DNA from: CAZWSX01 sp964636985
GTDB taxonomy: Bacteria > Planctomycetota > Planctomycetia > Pirellulales > Pirellulaceae
DNA length: 64,000 nucleotides
Assembly (NCBI GenBank): GCA_964636985.1
Contig: CAZWSX010000017.1
Location: forward strand, 1-64,000
Reading direction: 5' to 3'
This document shows positions 44,176-54,143 of the stretch, piece after piece (within the stretch, counting starts at the first letter, position 1; each line of letters starts with the position of its first letter). A program made the translations under genes and the position numbers. The notes beneath the pieces were generated by a model. The model was not told the origin of the DNA. It made no database searches and saw only the letters and a list, made by a program, of their open reading frames with translations.

Positions 44176-44906
44176 GATCGGCGCTCCTCCGCAGGCGAGC
44201 CAGACAAGTTCAAATCATCCAGATGCGCCGCAGCCGCTTGCTTTTGCATCTCCATCTCGACTTGTTCGTGCAACGCATCGCGCGCCGCTTCGTCGAGTGA
44301 GTCAATCCTGCCTTTCAGCCGCGCAATCACGCGCGATCGCGCGGCGTAAATGTTGCCCACTTGCATCCCCAGTCGCTTCGCCGCTTGCGGGATCGGAATC
44401 CCTTCAATGGCGGTCAGCCAAAAAGCCTGCCACGTTTCGGACGAAACTTCCCGCTGCACGTGCTGCCCCGCCCAAGTGAGCGCCGCCAGGCGGTACTCAC
44501 GATCGAACGCGGCCGCGAGCGTGGAACTGGCCGCCACGTTGGCGAACGAGTCGTCTAATCCCCCCGTGCCCCGATGGTCGCGTCCACGCTGCAAACGATT
44601 GACGGCGATATTCCGCGCGATCGCGTACAGCCATGCACGAAAGCTAGTCCCTTTCCCTGCCTTGGACGAATCGCTGGTCGAATTCCCCTCGCTCGCTTTC
44701 TTAGTCCACCTCGATAGCGATTTCGCCACCGCCGCCAGCGTTTCCTGAGCGACATCCCTCGCGTCACTTTCCTGTAATCCCCTGCGTTTCGCGAAGCGGA
44801 CCACGGCTGGCTCGTAAATCTCGGCAAATTCGTGCCACGCTGCCGCGTCCTCCCGGTCGGCGAGGCGCGCCAGCAGCGTGTAACGGGTTTCCGGCAGAGA
44901 GGTCAT
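44172..44906 (-). CDS. ECF-type RNA polymerase sigma factor
   Basis: 244 residues. Region 2 spans about 20-110 (DAAAWHEFAEIYEPAVVRFA, then ESDARDVAQETLAAVAKSL and FRAWLYAIARNIAVNRLQRG). Region 4 spans about 150-205 with the helix-turn-helix EGIPIPQAAKRLGMQVGNIY. No region 3, as expected for ECF factors. The C-terminal 35 residues are an acidic/Gln-rich extension. It directs transcription together with the coupled kinase gene; the likely targets include its own operon. Confidence 0.9.
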   Translation of the reverse strand: MTSLPETRYTLLARLADREDAAAWHEFAEIYEPAVVRFAKRRGLQESDARDVAQETLAAVAKSLSRWTKKASEGNSTSDSSKAGKGTSFRAWLYAIARNIAVNRLQRGRDHRGTGGLDDSFANVAASSTLAAAFDREYRLAALTWAGQHVQREVSSETWQAFWLTAIEGIPIPQAAKRLGMQVGNIYAARSRVIARLKGRIDSLDEAARDALHEQVEMEMQKQAAAAHLDDLNLSGSPAEERRS

Positions 44907-45081
44907 GCCCGATCGAATCCTCGTTGTTTCGTCTCAGTGTTGTTTCATCACACCAACCCGCTTATTCTGACACGGACGAGAGCCCTTTTTTCGACATTTC
45001 GTCCGAATCCCTGGCCGCTCGTCTCGCATGCTCAGGCTTTACGTTGTTGGTTCCTCATTCGGCCGTCCGATTGGTCCCTTT

Positions 45082-47474
45082 ATGGCTCGATCGATTCCCA
45101 CAACGCTCACTCGCGTTCACCTAGCCTGCATGTTGGCGCTATGGATGGGGTCGATCGTTCGCGCCGACGAATCAGCAACTGAAACCAAGCCCATCGGCGA
45201 TGCCTGGAGCGATTCTCGCAACCCCGTCTATCAGACTTGGAACGGCGCGCGGCTCGACTTGTGGTCGCTCAAGAAACCCCAGCGGGCAACTATTCCGCCA
45301 CCCGTCGAAGCCTTCCCCAAGTCGTGGCATGAGCAGTCCATCGACCGCTTCGTAGCCGCGAAGCTCAACGAACGAGACTTGTCGCCCACGGCCGAAGCCG
45401 ATCGACCAACATTGATTCGTCGTCTCACGTTCGACCTGACCGGCCTGCCGCCAACCAAGGCCGAAGTCGATGCCTTTGTTGCCGACACGGCACCCGACGC
45501 CTACGAAAAGCTGGTCGATCGATTGCTAGCGAGTCCGCGATTCGGCGAACACCAAGCCCGCTGGTGGCTGGATGTCGTTCGCTACGCCGATACCAACGGC
45601 TTCGAGTGGGACGAGTTCCGCCCCGAAATGTATCGCTACCGCGACTACGTGATCCGATCGTTCAACGCCGACAAGCCGTACGATATCTTCCTCAAGGAAC
45701 AACTCGCCGGCGATGAACTACAGAGATCGTCGCCGCAAAACGACGCGCCTGATCGCGACGGGCTTCCTGCGACTGGGCCCGTGGGACAACACCGGCAAGA
45801 TCTTCCAGGAAGAAGCCAAGAATCGCAACGAACTCCTAACCGACCTGACCAATACCACGGGCTCGGCGTTCCTCGGCCTCACGATGTCGTGCTGCAACTG
45901 CCACGACCACAAGTATGACCCGCTACTTCAAACCGACTACTTTCGCCTGCGCGCCTTCTTCGCAGGCGTGCAATTCAAAGACGACGTGGTGATCGAAAAG
46001 CCCGACGAGGCAGCCGCCATCGAACAGCACAATCAAGGGATCGATAAGCAGCTCAAAGAAATCGACGCCAAGATCGCCGAGATCCTCAAACCGGCTCGCG
46101 AGAAACTCGTCGCGGAGCGCCGCGAGGCGCTACCAGAAGAGATCAAAGCGATTCTAGCGATCGACAAGGCACAGCGCACGGACGAACAAAAGGCACTGAT
46201 CAAGCCGCACCAGAAGAACCTGAAAGTCAGCGATGACGACGCGGCGGCAGCCAGCGACGAAGCGATTCAAAATCAGAGAAACGAATTCGTCAGCCAGCGA
46301 TCATCTGTCGACGCAACCAAACGCAAGGCGCAAGTCGCCTGGGGAATGATCGACGAGGGTCCCGATTCACCGGCCACGCACGTCTTCGAGCAAGGAGATT
46401 TCACCGAGCCGCGCGAGCAAGTGGAGCCAGGATTCTTCAGCTACCTGTGGCCGCAGAACGCCGACATCGATCGCCCGCAAGATCAGCCAACGAGCGGCCG
46501 TCGCACCACACTCGCCAAATGGATCGCCAGCGACCGCAATCCGTTTGCCGCGCGCGTGATCGTGAACCGGTTGTGGCACCACTACTTCGGCCGCGGCATC
46601 GTCGCCACGCCGAATGACTTCGGCTATTCGGGTGAGCGACCAACGCATCCCGAACTACTCGACTGGCTCGCCTGCGAACTCGTTTCGCCAAGCGACGAAT
46701 CTTCGACGCCTTGGTCGCTCAAGCGTATGCACAAAGCGATCGTGATGTCGGCCGCTTATCGACAATCGTCGATCCCTAATGCCGACGAAACAGGAAACAA
46801 ATCCCTGGCGAACGATCCCGACGCCCGCTGGCTCTCACGCCATCGCGTGCGACGCCTCTCAGCCGAGACCATGCGCGACGCGCTACTGGCCACGAGCGGT
46901 TCCCTTTTGCCCTACGAAGCGGGCCCCGCCAAGTGGCCCCCTATCCCTGAGGAAATCCTCCTCGGCGAGCCTTCGATCTACGAAGCCCGCACCGAAGGAG
47001 GCACTCACGTCCCGCAAGATTATTTCGGCCAGCCCGAAGAAGAAACGTGGGTCCGCAGCGTCTTCGTCGTGCAGAAACGGTGCATGTCGCTGCCCATGCT
47101 GCGACCGTTCGATTTGCCAGACAATAACGTCTCGTGTGCCCGCCGCGATTCGACCACCGTCGCACCACAAGCTCTCACATTGCTCAACAGCGAATTCACC
47201 CGGCGAATGACGCACCAAGCCGCCGATCGAGTGCTGGCCATGGCGCCCACACCCAGCGAAGGAACTCGCTACCAACAAATCGCCGAGACTGCTTTCAAGA
47301 CAGTTTTGTCGCGCTCGCCCCATCAAGAGGAAAGCGAGCTCGCCGCCAACCTTCTCGAACGCCATGCCGCTGAGCACCACGCCCGGCTGGAAGAAGAAAA
47401 CAAGGACGAAGCAGCCTTGCGAGCCGCCGTCGTCGACCTGTGCCGCGTCCTGTTCAACACCAACGAGTTCGTCT

Positions 47475-47485
<11 letters not shown>
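45082..47485 (+). pseudogene. DUF1549/DUF1553 gene with a frameshift near 45720-45745
   Basis: Two overlapping reading frames together make one protein of about 800 residues. The first (from ATG 45082, with signal peptide LACMLALWMGSIVRA) runs through DUF1549 to FLKEQLAGDEL at about 45720 and then leaves the family. The second frame resumes at RLIATGFLRLGPWD near 45745 and continues through CCNCHDHKYDP, DUF1553 and RRDSTTVAPQALTLLNSEF to the stop. Dropping one base between these points joins them. The rest is intact, including the overlap with the DUF1501 gene, so this is a recent inactivation, a sequencing error or, less likely, programmed frameshifting. It lacks the N-terminal cytochrome domain of the copy at 11004. 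Confidence 0.8.
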
Positions 47486-48920
<1,435 letters not shown>

Positions 48921-48939
48921 GAAATTCCCCAACCGCCTG

Positions 48940-49145
48940 AAAAGGCCCAACGGGCCGACAGATCTTAGCCGGTGGCGTAAGCCACCGGAAAGCTGCCAAA
49001 CAATTCTTCAAGGCCCGAAGGTGCCGACAGAAAAGAAGCGGCCCGATTTCTGTCGGCCCATTCGGGCCTTGGAATTTGCGCGCCATCGTGGTCCGGGCCC
49101 TTACGGGACCCGGCTAAGATCTGCCGGGCCTATCGGCCCTGGACC
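48940..49145 (+). repeat. Structured intergenic repeat, full copy
   Basis: Outer inverted modules GGGCCGACAGATCTTAGCCGG (left; 20-base core repeated as the complement at the right, 49109-49130) each lead into a hairpin. The left hairpin is CCGGTGGC/GCCACCGG with loop GTAA (48969-48988). The right one has GTAA when read on the minus strand (49091-49112). Inside lies a second inverted pair, AAGGCCCGAAGGTGCCGACAG (49010-49030) and its complement ending at 49072. Confidence 0.8.
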
Positions 49146-49284
49146 ACCTGTTCCCCTCGAATAACCGAGCCTCACCTTGGCAAATCAAAAATCAGCAATC
49201 ATCAATCGCTTGATCAACCTAACCAGTGATCAATGAATTGCCCCTGCCAAGCGACGACTGCCTGCCCGACAATCTCAACCGCGC

Positions 49285-49306
49285 CCAGACAGGATTGTCT
49301 GGGCCA
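49285..49306 (-). repeat. Dispersed 22-bp palindrome, GCCCAGACA type
   Basis: Perfect arms GCCCAGACA and TGTCTGGGC around ggat. It is part of the tuf-flanking repeat and is one of the few copies not close to a stop codon. Confidence 0.85.
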
Positions 49307-49481
49307 CGTTTCCTCCTCTCCGTGCCCTCCGTTTCTCCGTGGTGAACCTTCCCTCCCTGTGCCGTGTCCTACCCGCTGCCTTTCGGCGCATCGTGGCCGC
49401 GCTCGGTTCTGGTTTCGCTCGTTGTGGAGAAAAAATCGCGAATTCCGCGGTTGAACCCTAGGCTCGCCACAGACCCTCGTA

Positions 49482-49498
49482 GGTTGCTCGTTGCAACC
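49482..49498 (+). promoter_or_regulatory. Hairpin in the tuf leader
   Basis: GGTTGC (49482-49487) and GCAACC (49493-49498) with loop tcgtt end 2 bases before the Shine-Dalgarno. It could influence translation initiation or mRNA stability. Confidence 0.45.
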
Positions 49499-49512
49499 AG
49501 GGAGTTTCTGTC

Positions 49513-50691
49513 ATGAAAAAAGTTCACGTCAACGTCGGCACCATCGGTCACATCGACCACGGAAAAACCACTCTGACGACCGCGATCCTGGCGGTCCAAG
49601 GTGCCAAGAATCTGGCCAAGGCCAAAAGCTATGGCGAAGTTGCCAAAGGTGGCATCGTTCGTGACGAGTCCAAAACCGTCACGATCACCACCAGTCACGT
49701 TCAATACGAAACGGACACGCGGCACTACGCCCATATCGATTGCCCCGGCCATGCTGACTACGTCAAAAACATGATCACCGGCGCCGCCCAGATGGATGGA
49801 GCGATCCTCCTTTTGTCGGCGGTCGACGGCCCCATGCCGCAAACCCGCGAGCACATCCTGCTCGCCCGGCAGGTGGGCGTCCCCGAGTTGGTCGTGTTCC
49901 TCAATAAGTGCGATTTGGTCGAGGATGTCGAGTTGCTCGACCTGGTCGAAGAAGAAACGCGCGAACTGCTGACGAAATACGGGTACGACGGTGCCAACGT
50001 TCCGTTCATCCGCGGCAACGCCAAAGGCGCGCTTCAGCATCCGACGGATGGACAATTCGCCGGCTGTATTGACGAGCTTTTGGCTGCGCTCGATCGGCAC
50101 ATCCCCGATCCGAAGCGCGCCATCGACAAGCCGTTCCTCATGGCCATTGAAGGAGTTCACTCCATCGAAGGCCGCGGCACGGTCGCGACAGGCAAGATCG
50201 ATCAGGGTCTGATCCGCGTCGGCGACAAGGTCGAGATCCTCGGCCTTGGCGACTCGCTGGAGAGTGTCGTGATCAGCGTCGAAGCGTTCCACCAGCTTCT
50301 CGAACAAGGAGAGGCCGGGCAAAACGTCGGCTTGCTGCTGCGAAGCGTTAAGAGCGACCAAATCCAGCGTGGCCAGGTGATCGCCGCCCCGCGCACGATC
50401 CGCCCGCGCGTGAAGTTCAAAGGAGAAGTCTACGTGCTGAGCAAAGACGAAGGAGGGCGTCACACCCCGTTCTTCGATGGCTACCAACCGCAGTTCTTCT
50501 TCAAGACGACGAACGTGACAGGCAAAGTCGAGTTGCCCGTCGGCGCCGACATGGTCATCATGCCAGGCGACAACACCACGGTGACGGTCAGCCTGGATAA
50601 GCCGGTCGCCTTCGACATCGGCAGCCACTTCGCGATCCGCGAAGGGGGCAAAACGATCGGCTCGGGCGTGATCACCGCGGTTGTTGACTGA
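49513..50691 (+). CDS. tuf: Elongation factor Tu, divergent solitary copy
   Basis: 392 residues; delivers aminoacyl-tRNA to the ribosome with GTP. Intact: P-loop GHIDHGKTT, DCPGH, NKCD, the domain 2 start (FLMAIEGVHSIEGRGTVATG) and domain 3 (EGGRHTPFFDGYQPQF, then MPGDN and FAIREGG). Unusual: the switch-I box RGITI, almost invariant in EF-Tu, is KTVTI here (RDESKTVTITTSHV); the Thr that binds magnesium is kept but the region before it is rewritten. The N-terminus begins directly at the fold. The gene is not next to fusA, rpsJ, secE or tRNA genes as main tuf copies are. GGAG lies 8 bases before ATG. Probably a second, specialised EF-Tu; a role in antibiotic resistance or stress is possible but unproved. 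Confidence 0.9.
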   Translation: MKKVHVNVGTIGHIDHGKTTLTTAILAVQGAKNLAKAKSYGEVAKGGIVRDESKTVTITTSHVQYETDTRHYAHIDCPGHADYVKNMITGAAQMDGAILLLSAVDGPMPQTREHILLARQVGVPELVVFLNKCDLVEDVELLDLVEEETRELLTKYGYDGANVPFIRGNAKGALQHPTDGQFAGCIDELLAALDRHIPDPKRAIDKPFLMAIEGVHSIEGRGTVATGKIDQGLIRVGDKVEILGLGDSLESVVISVEAFHQLLEQGEAGQNVGLLLRSVKSDQIQRGQVIAAPRTIRPRVKFKGEVYVLSKDEGGRHTPFFDGYQPQFFFKTTNVTGKVELPVGADMVIMPGDNTTVTVSLDKPVAFDIGSHFAIREGGKTIGSGVITAVVD

Positions 50692-50716
50692 AAGCTAGCG
50701 ATCGTCTAACTCTTAA

Positions 50717-50746
50717 GGTCGGGGATGATTTCGGTCGTCCCCGACC
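50717..50746 (+). terminator. Terminator-like hairpin after tuf
   Basis: A perfect 9-bp stem, GGTCGGGGA (50717-50725) and TCCCCGACC (50738-50746), loop of 12, starts 25 bases after the stop. It is followed by gttct, not a clear T-run. Confidence 0.6.
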
Positions 50747-50819
50747 GTTCTGGTGCGCTTACCACGCGGGCTTGGCGAAATCGATGAAATCGGTCTCTAC
50801 GATACCCTCGCTGCCTTCG

Positions 50820-51025
50820 GAAAAGGCCCAACGGGCCGACAGATCTTAGCCGGTGGCGTAAGCCACAGGAAAACCGGCAAATAACTCTTCAAGGCCCGAA
50901 GGTGCCGACAGAAAACGAGCAGGCCCATATCTGTCGGCCCATTCGGGCCTTGGAATTTGCGCGCCATCGCGGTCCGGGCCCTGACGGGACCCGGCTAAGA
51001 TCTGCCGGGCCTATCGGCCCTGGAC
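50820..51025 (+). repeat. Structured intergenic repeat, full copy
   Basis: Copy of 48940-49145. The left GTAA hairpin has one mismatch (GCCACAGG for GCCACCGG); the right hairpin loop reads ctga instead of ttac. The outer inverted modules are unchanged. Confidence 0.8.
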
Positions 51026-51168
51026 CTCTTGCATGTAATCACTGCGAAAGCAATGAACCGAGTCTCAACTTCACAAATCACAAATCATCAATCGCTTAAT
51101 CAACCTAACCAGTGATCAATGAATCCTCCCTGCCAAGCGACGACTTCCTGCCTGGCAACCTCCACCGC

Positions 51169-51190
51169 GCCCAGACAGGATTGTCTGGGC
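51169..51190 (-). repeat. Dispersed 22-bp palindrome, GCCCAGACA type
   Basis: Perfect arms around ggat, within the right tuf-flanking copy. Confidence 0.85.
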
Positions 51191-51379
51191 CACTTTTTTC
51201 TCCTCTCCGTGCCCTCCGTTCCTCCGTGGTGAACCTTCCCTTCGCCCCGGACTTCACAAACGGTCGAGAATCTTCACGTCACCTTCGCACAAGCCGCGGG
51301 CCTATTTGGCCATGATCTATTCTTCCCAACAAACGAAAGGATTTTGAGAACCAAACCCGAACTTGCCTCGTACAGCCAC

Positions 51380-51407
51380 TTGCAACAACACTGTGCATTT
51401 GCATAAT
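51380..51407 (+). promoter_or_regulatory. Candidate promoter of the DUF1559 gene
   Basis: TTGCAA (51380-51385) and CATAAT (51402-51407) with a 16-base spacer, 57 bases before the start codon. Confidence 0.45.
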
Positions 51408-51463
51408 GTGTGCAAGACAACACGTTTATCAAACCATAACGCGGCTGCTGCAAGGACTTACGA

Positions 51464-52429
51464 ATGGGACGCCGTGGATTCACGCTCATCGAACTGCTCG
51501 TTGTCATCGCCATTGTTGGCGTTCTGATTGCCCTGTTACTCCCCGCGATTCAAGCCGCCCGGGAGTCGGCGCGGTTGGTCCAGTGCGGCAACAACATGCG
51601 GCAACTGGGCCTCGCCCTCCATCAGTATCACGATTCGCGAAAGGCGTTTCCCGCGTCGTACTACTCCGATACCAGGGCCCCCGATCGCGATCCCGATACC
51701 TTCGACGGCCCTCGCGGCTGGGGCTGGGGAACCTCGTTGCTCCCGTTCGCCGATCAATCGCCGCTGGCCGACCAGTTGCGGCTGGACCGCGCGTGCTGGG
51801 ATCCCGTTAATGCGGAGTTGGTTAAAACGCAGCTTTCGGTTTTTCTTTGCCCATCCGATCGAAATCCGAGCGTGACGGCCGATTTCAAAGACGCCAATGG
51901 ATCGATCCTGGCCACGTTTTCTCGTGCTCACTACGTTTGCAACGCCGGCCACGACGAACCGTGGGCGTACCAGTTAGAAGAATACGGTTCGATTGCCAAC
52001 GGGCCGATGTTCCGCAATTCCAAGTGGCGCATGTCCGATATCGCCGATGGCTTAAGCCACACGATGTTCCTTGGCGAGATCACTTCCGACCTGGCCGACA
52101 AAACGTGGGTTGGCATTGTTCCCGGCGTTCAAGTTTGCACGAACAACACGCAGCGGTTCGTGGTGGACACATGCGAGCCCTCGGGCGTGATGGTCGGCTT
52201 TCACACGGGCCCCGCGCAAAATGAAATCGACCCCGATACCGGATTCGCTCCCGTCCATCCGCCGAACAGCCGCTTGGCTCGCGTTTGCCACCTTGTAAGC
52301 GACCATCGCGGCGGCTGCAACATTCTGCTTGGCGATGGCGCCGTTCGCTTTGTCGCGTCGACCGTCAACCAGAACACCTGGAAGGCGCTGGCCACCCGCA
52401 GCGCCGGCGACGTCCCTGGTCCGTACTAA
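51464..52429 (+). CDS. DUF1559 protein with prepilin-type N-terminus
   Basis: 321 residues. Starts MGRRGFTLIELLVVIAIVGV: a prepilin/type II pseudopilin signal cut after Gly5, then the hydrophobic helix and RESARLVQCGNNMRQLGLAL. The body is the DUF1559 fold, ending with the family's DHRGGCNILLGDGAVRFV (H-x9-DG) box. Such proteins are found in dozens of copies per planctomycete genome and are presumed envelope or secretion-associated. AGGA lies about 7 bases before ATG. Followed by a small membrane protein gene. Confidence 0.93.
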   Translation: MGRRGFTLIELLVVIAIVGVLIALLLPAIQAARESARLVQCGNNMRQLGLALHQYHDSRKAFPASYYSDTRAPDRDPDTFDGPRGWGWGTSLLPFADQSPLADQLRLDRACWDPVNAELVKTQLSVFLCPSDRNPSVTADFKDANGSILATFSRAHYVCNAGHDEPWAYQLEEYGSIANGPMFRNSKWRMSDIADGLSHTMFLGEITSDLADKTWVGIVPGVQVCTNNTQRFVVDTCEPSGVMVGFHTGPAQNEIDPDTGFAPVHPPNSRLARVCHLVSDHRGGCNILLGDGAVRFVASTVNQNTWKALATRSAGDVPGPY

Positions 52430-52469
52430 ACCACGCACGCGACAGCCCCTTGCAACGTCGGAGAAGCTT

Positions 52470-52859
52470 GTGAAACGGCGTCATTCGATCCCAGAAAACG
52501 ACTCGACAACCGTGGTGCGGAACGTGCTGATTGCGGCCGCCGTTGTCGCGGTCTCCATCGGCACTACGGTTTGGTGGTTCCGCCCGCGCCCGCCCGCCGT
52601 TCAATCCGACACCGTTCGCTACCTGCAATTGTTGCGAACAAGCGTATCGACCCATGATCCCAACGCCATTGAAGCGGTCGCCCGCGCGATAACCAAACGA
52701 CGAGCCGAACATCCAACGCGCAACGTGGAGTGGGATTATTTCGAGCGAATCATCTCGCTGGCACAAAAAGGGGAATGGGACCAAGCCGAACGAGTAACCG
52801 TCGGCTGGGAGGAATCGCAATCATCGCGCGGCTTGGTGCTCGCGGAAGGCAATCACTAA
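52470..52859 (+). CDS. Small membrane-anchored protein downstream of DUF1559 gene
   Basis: 129 residues. GTG 52470 with GGAG 6 bases upstream. One transmembrane helix (VVRNVLIAAAVVAVSIGTTV, about 15-35), then Trp-Trp-Phe-Arg and a soluble helical domain outside (TVRYLQLLRTSVSTHDPNAI, NVEWDYFERIISLAQKGEWD). No known family. Cotranscribed with the DUF1559 gene (40-base gap). Confidence 0.6.
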   Translation: MKRRHSIPENDSTTVVRNVLIAAAVVAVSIGTTVWWFRPRPPAVQSDTVRYLQLLRTSVSTHDPNAIEAVARAITKRRAEHPTRNVEWDYFERIISLAQKGEWDQAERVTVGWEESQSSRGLVLAEGNH

Positions 52860-52947
52860 AGGTCGTCTTATCGCGCGCCAGTAGCCTTAGCGATTCGCCA
52901 CAACGTGCTAAATTGGGCGAAGAGTCACAGCTGCTGAGGATGCCACC

Positions 52948-53679
52948 GTGTACCTGCTCGACCTAACGCTGCCGACCCCAGAAGAAAACGTCGCCCTCGA
53001 CGAAGCAATTCTCGATGCCGCCGAGGAAGGGGACCAAAGCTTCGACGCCCGCCGCGGTGTCTTGCGACTGTGGGAAGCTCCCAAGCCGTTCGTCGTGATT
53101 GGCCGCTCCTCGCGGCGCGAGCAGGAGGTCGATCGCGATCTTTGCGCGGCCGACGGAGTGCCGGTATTGCGGCGCTCTAGCGGCGGTGCAGCGATTGTCG
53201 CTGGGCCGGGCTGCCTGATGTACGCTGTCGTTCTCTCGTACGAGGAACATCCGCACCTCCGATCGCTCGAAGCGGCGCACTCCTTCGTCCTGCAACATGT
53301 GCAGACAGCCGTTTCGAAATGTGTCGCCCAAACGCAGATGAATGGCACCAGCGACCTCGAATGGCGAGGCCAAAAATTCAGCGGCAACAGTCTGCGTTGC
53401 AAGCGCGACCACCTGCTCTACCACGGAACGCTACTCTATGACTTTCCGTTGCCGCTGATATCGCGATACCTCAAGACGCCGCCGCGCCAGCCTGACTACC
53501 GCCAAGGTCGAGACCACGATACCTTCGTGACAAACTTGCCATGCACAGCAGCGATGCTGCGACGAGAACTTATCACCGCCTGGCAAGCCAATGAACCACT
53601 TGCCACCTGGCCAGCCGAGCGAACCGCGAAGCTTGTCGCGGACCGCTACAGCAAGGAATCGTGGCACGGCGATTTCTAG
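52948..53679 (+). CDS. Lipoate-protein ligase A / LipM-type acyltransferase
   Basis: 243 residues, the biotin/lipoate-protein-ligase catalytic fold. Seen: ALDEAILDAA (16-25), VVIGRSSRREQEVD (49-62), LRRSSGGAAIVAGPG (74-88), the conserved Lys143 in RGQKFSGNSLR and YHGTLLYDF (158-166). There is no C-terminal LplA accessory domain, as in LipM/LipL-type amidotransferases. A Cys eight residues after the Lys (Cys151) is placed as I recall for the acyl-carrying Cys of B. subtilis LipM. This could provide the octanoyl transfer that the altered LipB at 33042 may not. GTG start with GAGGA 7 bases upstream. Confidence 0.8.
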   Translation: MYLLDLTLPTPEENVALDEAILDAAEEGDQSFDARRGVLRLWEAPKPFVVIGRSSRREQEVDRDLCAADGVPVLRRSSGGAAIVAGPGCLMYAVVLSYEEHPHLRSLEAAHSFVLQHVQTAVSKCVAQTQMNGTSDLEWRGQKFSGNSLRCKRDHLLYHGTLLYDFPLPLISRYLKTPPRQPDYRQGRDHDTFVTNLPCTAAMLRRELITAWQANEPLATWPAERTAKLVADRYSKESWHGDF

Positions 53680-53684
53680 TGGTG

Positions 53685-54140
53685 TCACTCCCCCGCCCAT
53701 TCTCTTCGCGACTTCTCTTCGTAGGCCTGGAATTCCTCATCTACCTTTCCCGCCAAGTCGGTGAATAGCTTGCAAAGCGACGAATCCCATCGAGATTCAT
53801 GAAAATAGGCCCAATCAGAAACAAGGGGCTCGATCGCGGAAATCAACCGATCGCATTCTTCGTTGTTTCGGCCAAACAACGTCGCAGTTCTAACTTGAAG
53901 TAAAAAGATGAAAAGCCTCTTGCCCTCAGTAGGAACTGCGTGCGGATCAGGAAGCTCGTCAGACCACGCGAGCGAATCGCACATGATATGAAAATAGGGC
54001 GTCGCTTCCACGCAGAATCGTGCAGCGTTAAATAGCGGCGCATATTTGGGAAGGATTGACAGACAAAAGTCGACAGCAGCTGCTGGGATTTCAAGACGGT
54101 ACATAGCTGCTTCCCAATCTTGCTGTTGCGCGTCGATCAT
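53685..54140 (-). CDS. Uncharacterised 151-residue protein
   Basis: Soluble, helical protein (RLEIPAAAVDFCLSILPKYA, CDRLISAIEPLVSDWAYFHE) with a charged C-terminal helix. No family recognised. It starts 3 bases after the end of the gene at 54144-54812 on the same strand and is probably cotranslated with it. Confidence 0.55.
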   Translation of the reverse strand: MIDAQQQDWEAAMYRLEIPAAAVDFCLSILPKYAPLFNAARFCVEATPYFHIMCDSLAWSDELPDPHAVPTEGKRLFIFLLQVRTATLFGRNNEECDRLISAIEPLVSDWAYFHESRWDSSLCKLFTDLAGKVDEEFQAYEEKSRREWAGE

Positions 54141-54143
54141 CCA

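Larger units (their letters stand above)
48939..49365. repeat. Direct repeat flanking tuf, left copy
   Basis: About 425 bases that match 50820-51245 in order: structured element (48940-49145), an ACCGAGyCTCA stretch, an AATCA-rich part (49190-49245), the palindrome at 49285-49306 and the module CTCCGTGCCCTCCGTTTCTC…GGTGAACCTTCCC. The copies differ by scattered substitutions and one short indel. Confidence 0.85.
48921..49512. other. Intergenic region between DUF1501 gene and tuf
   Basis: 592 bases. Contains the left copy of the tuf-flanking repeat (48939-49365), and the tuf leader with a hairpin GGTTGC/GCAACC at 49482-49498 directly before the Shine-Dalgarno GGAG (49501-49504). No gene seen. 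Confidence 0.6.
50820..51245. repeat. Direct repeat flanking tuf, right copy
   Basis: Same order of parts as 48939-49365. The two copies lie about 1.88 kb apart in the same orientation with tuf and its terminator between them. Confidence 0.85.
50692..51463. other. Intergenic region after tuf
   Basis: 772 bases: the terminator-like hairpin at 50717-50746, the right copy of the tuf-flanking repeat (50820-51245), then about 130 bases leading to the promoter candidate at 51380-51407. No gene. Confidence 0.6.

Noticed and set aside
49369..50628. 419-codon minus-strand open frame over tuf
   Set aside because: Antisense of a strongly conserved EF-Tu coding sequence.
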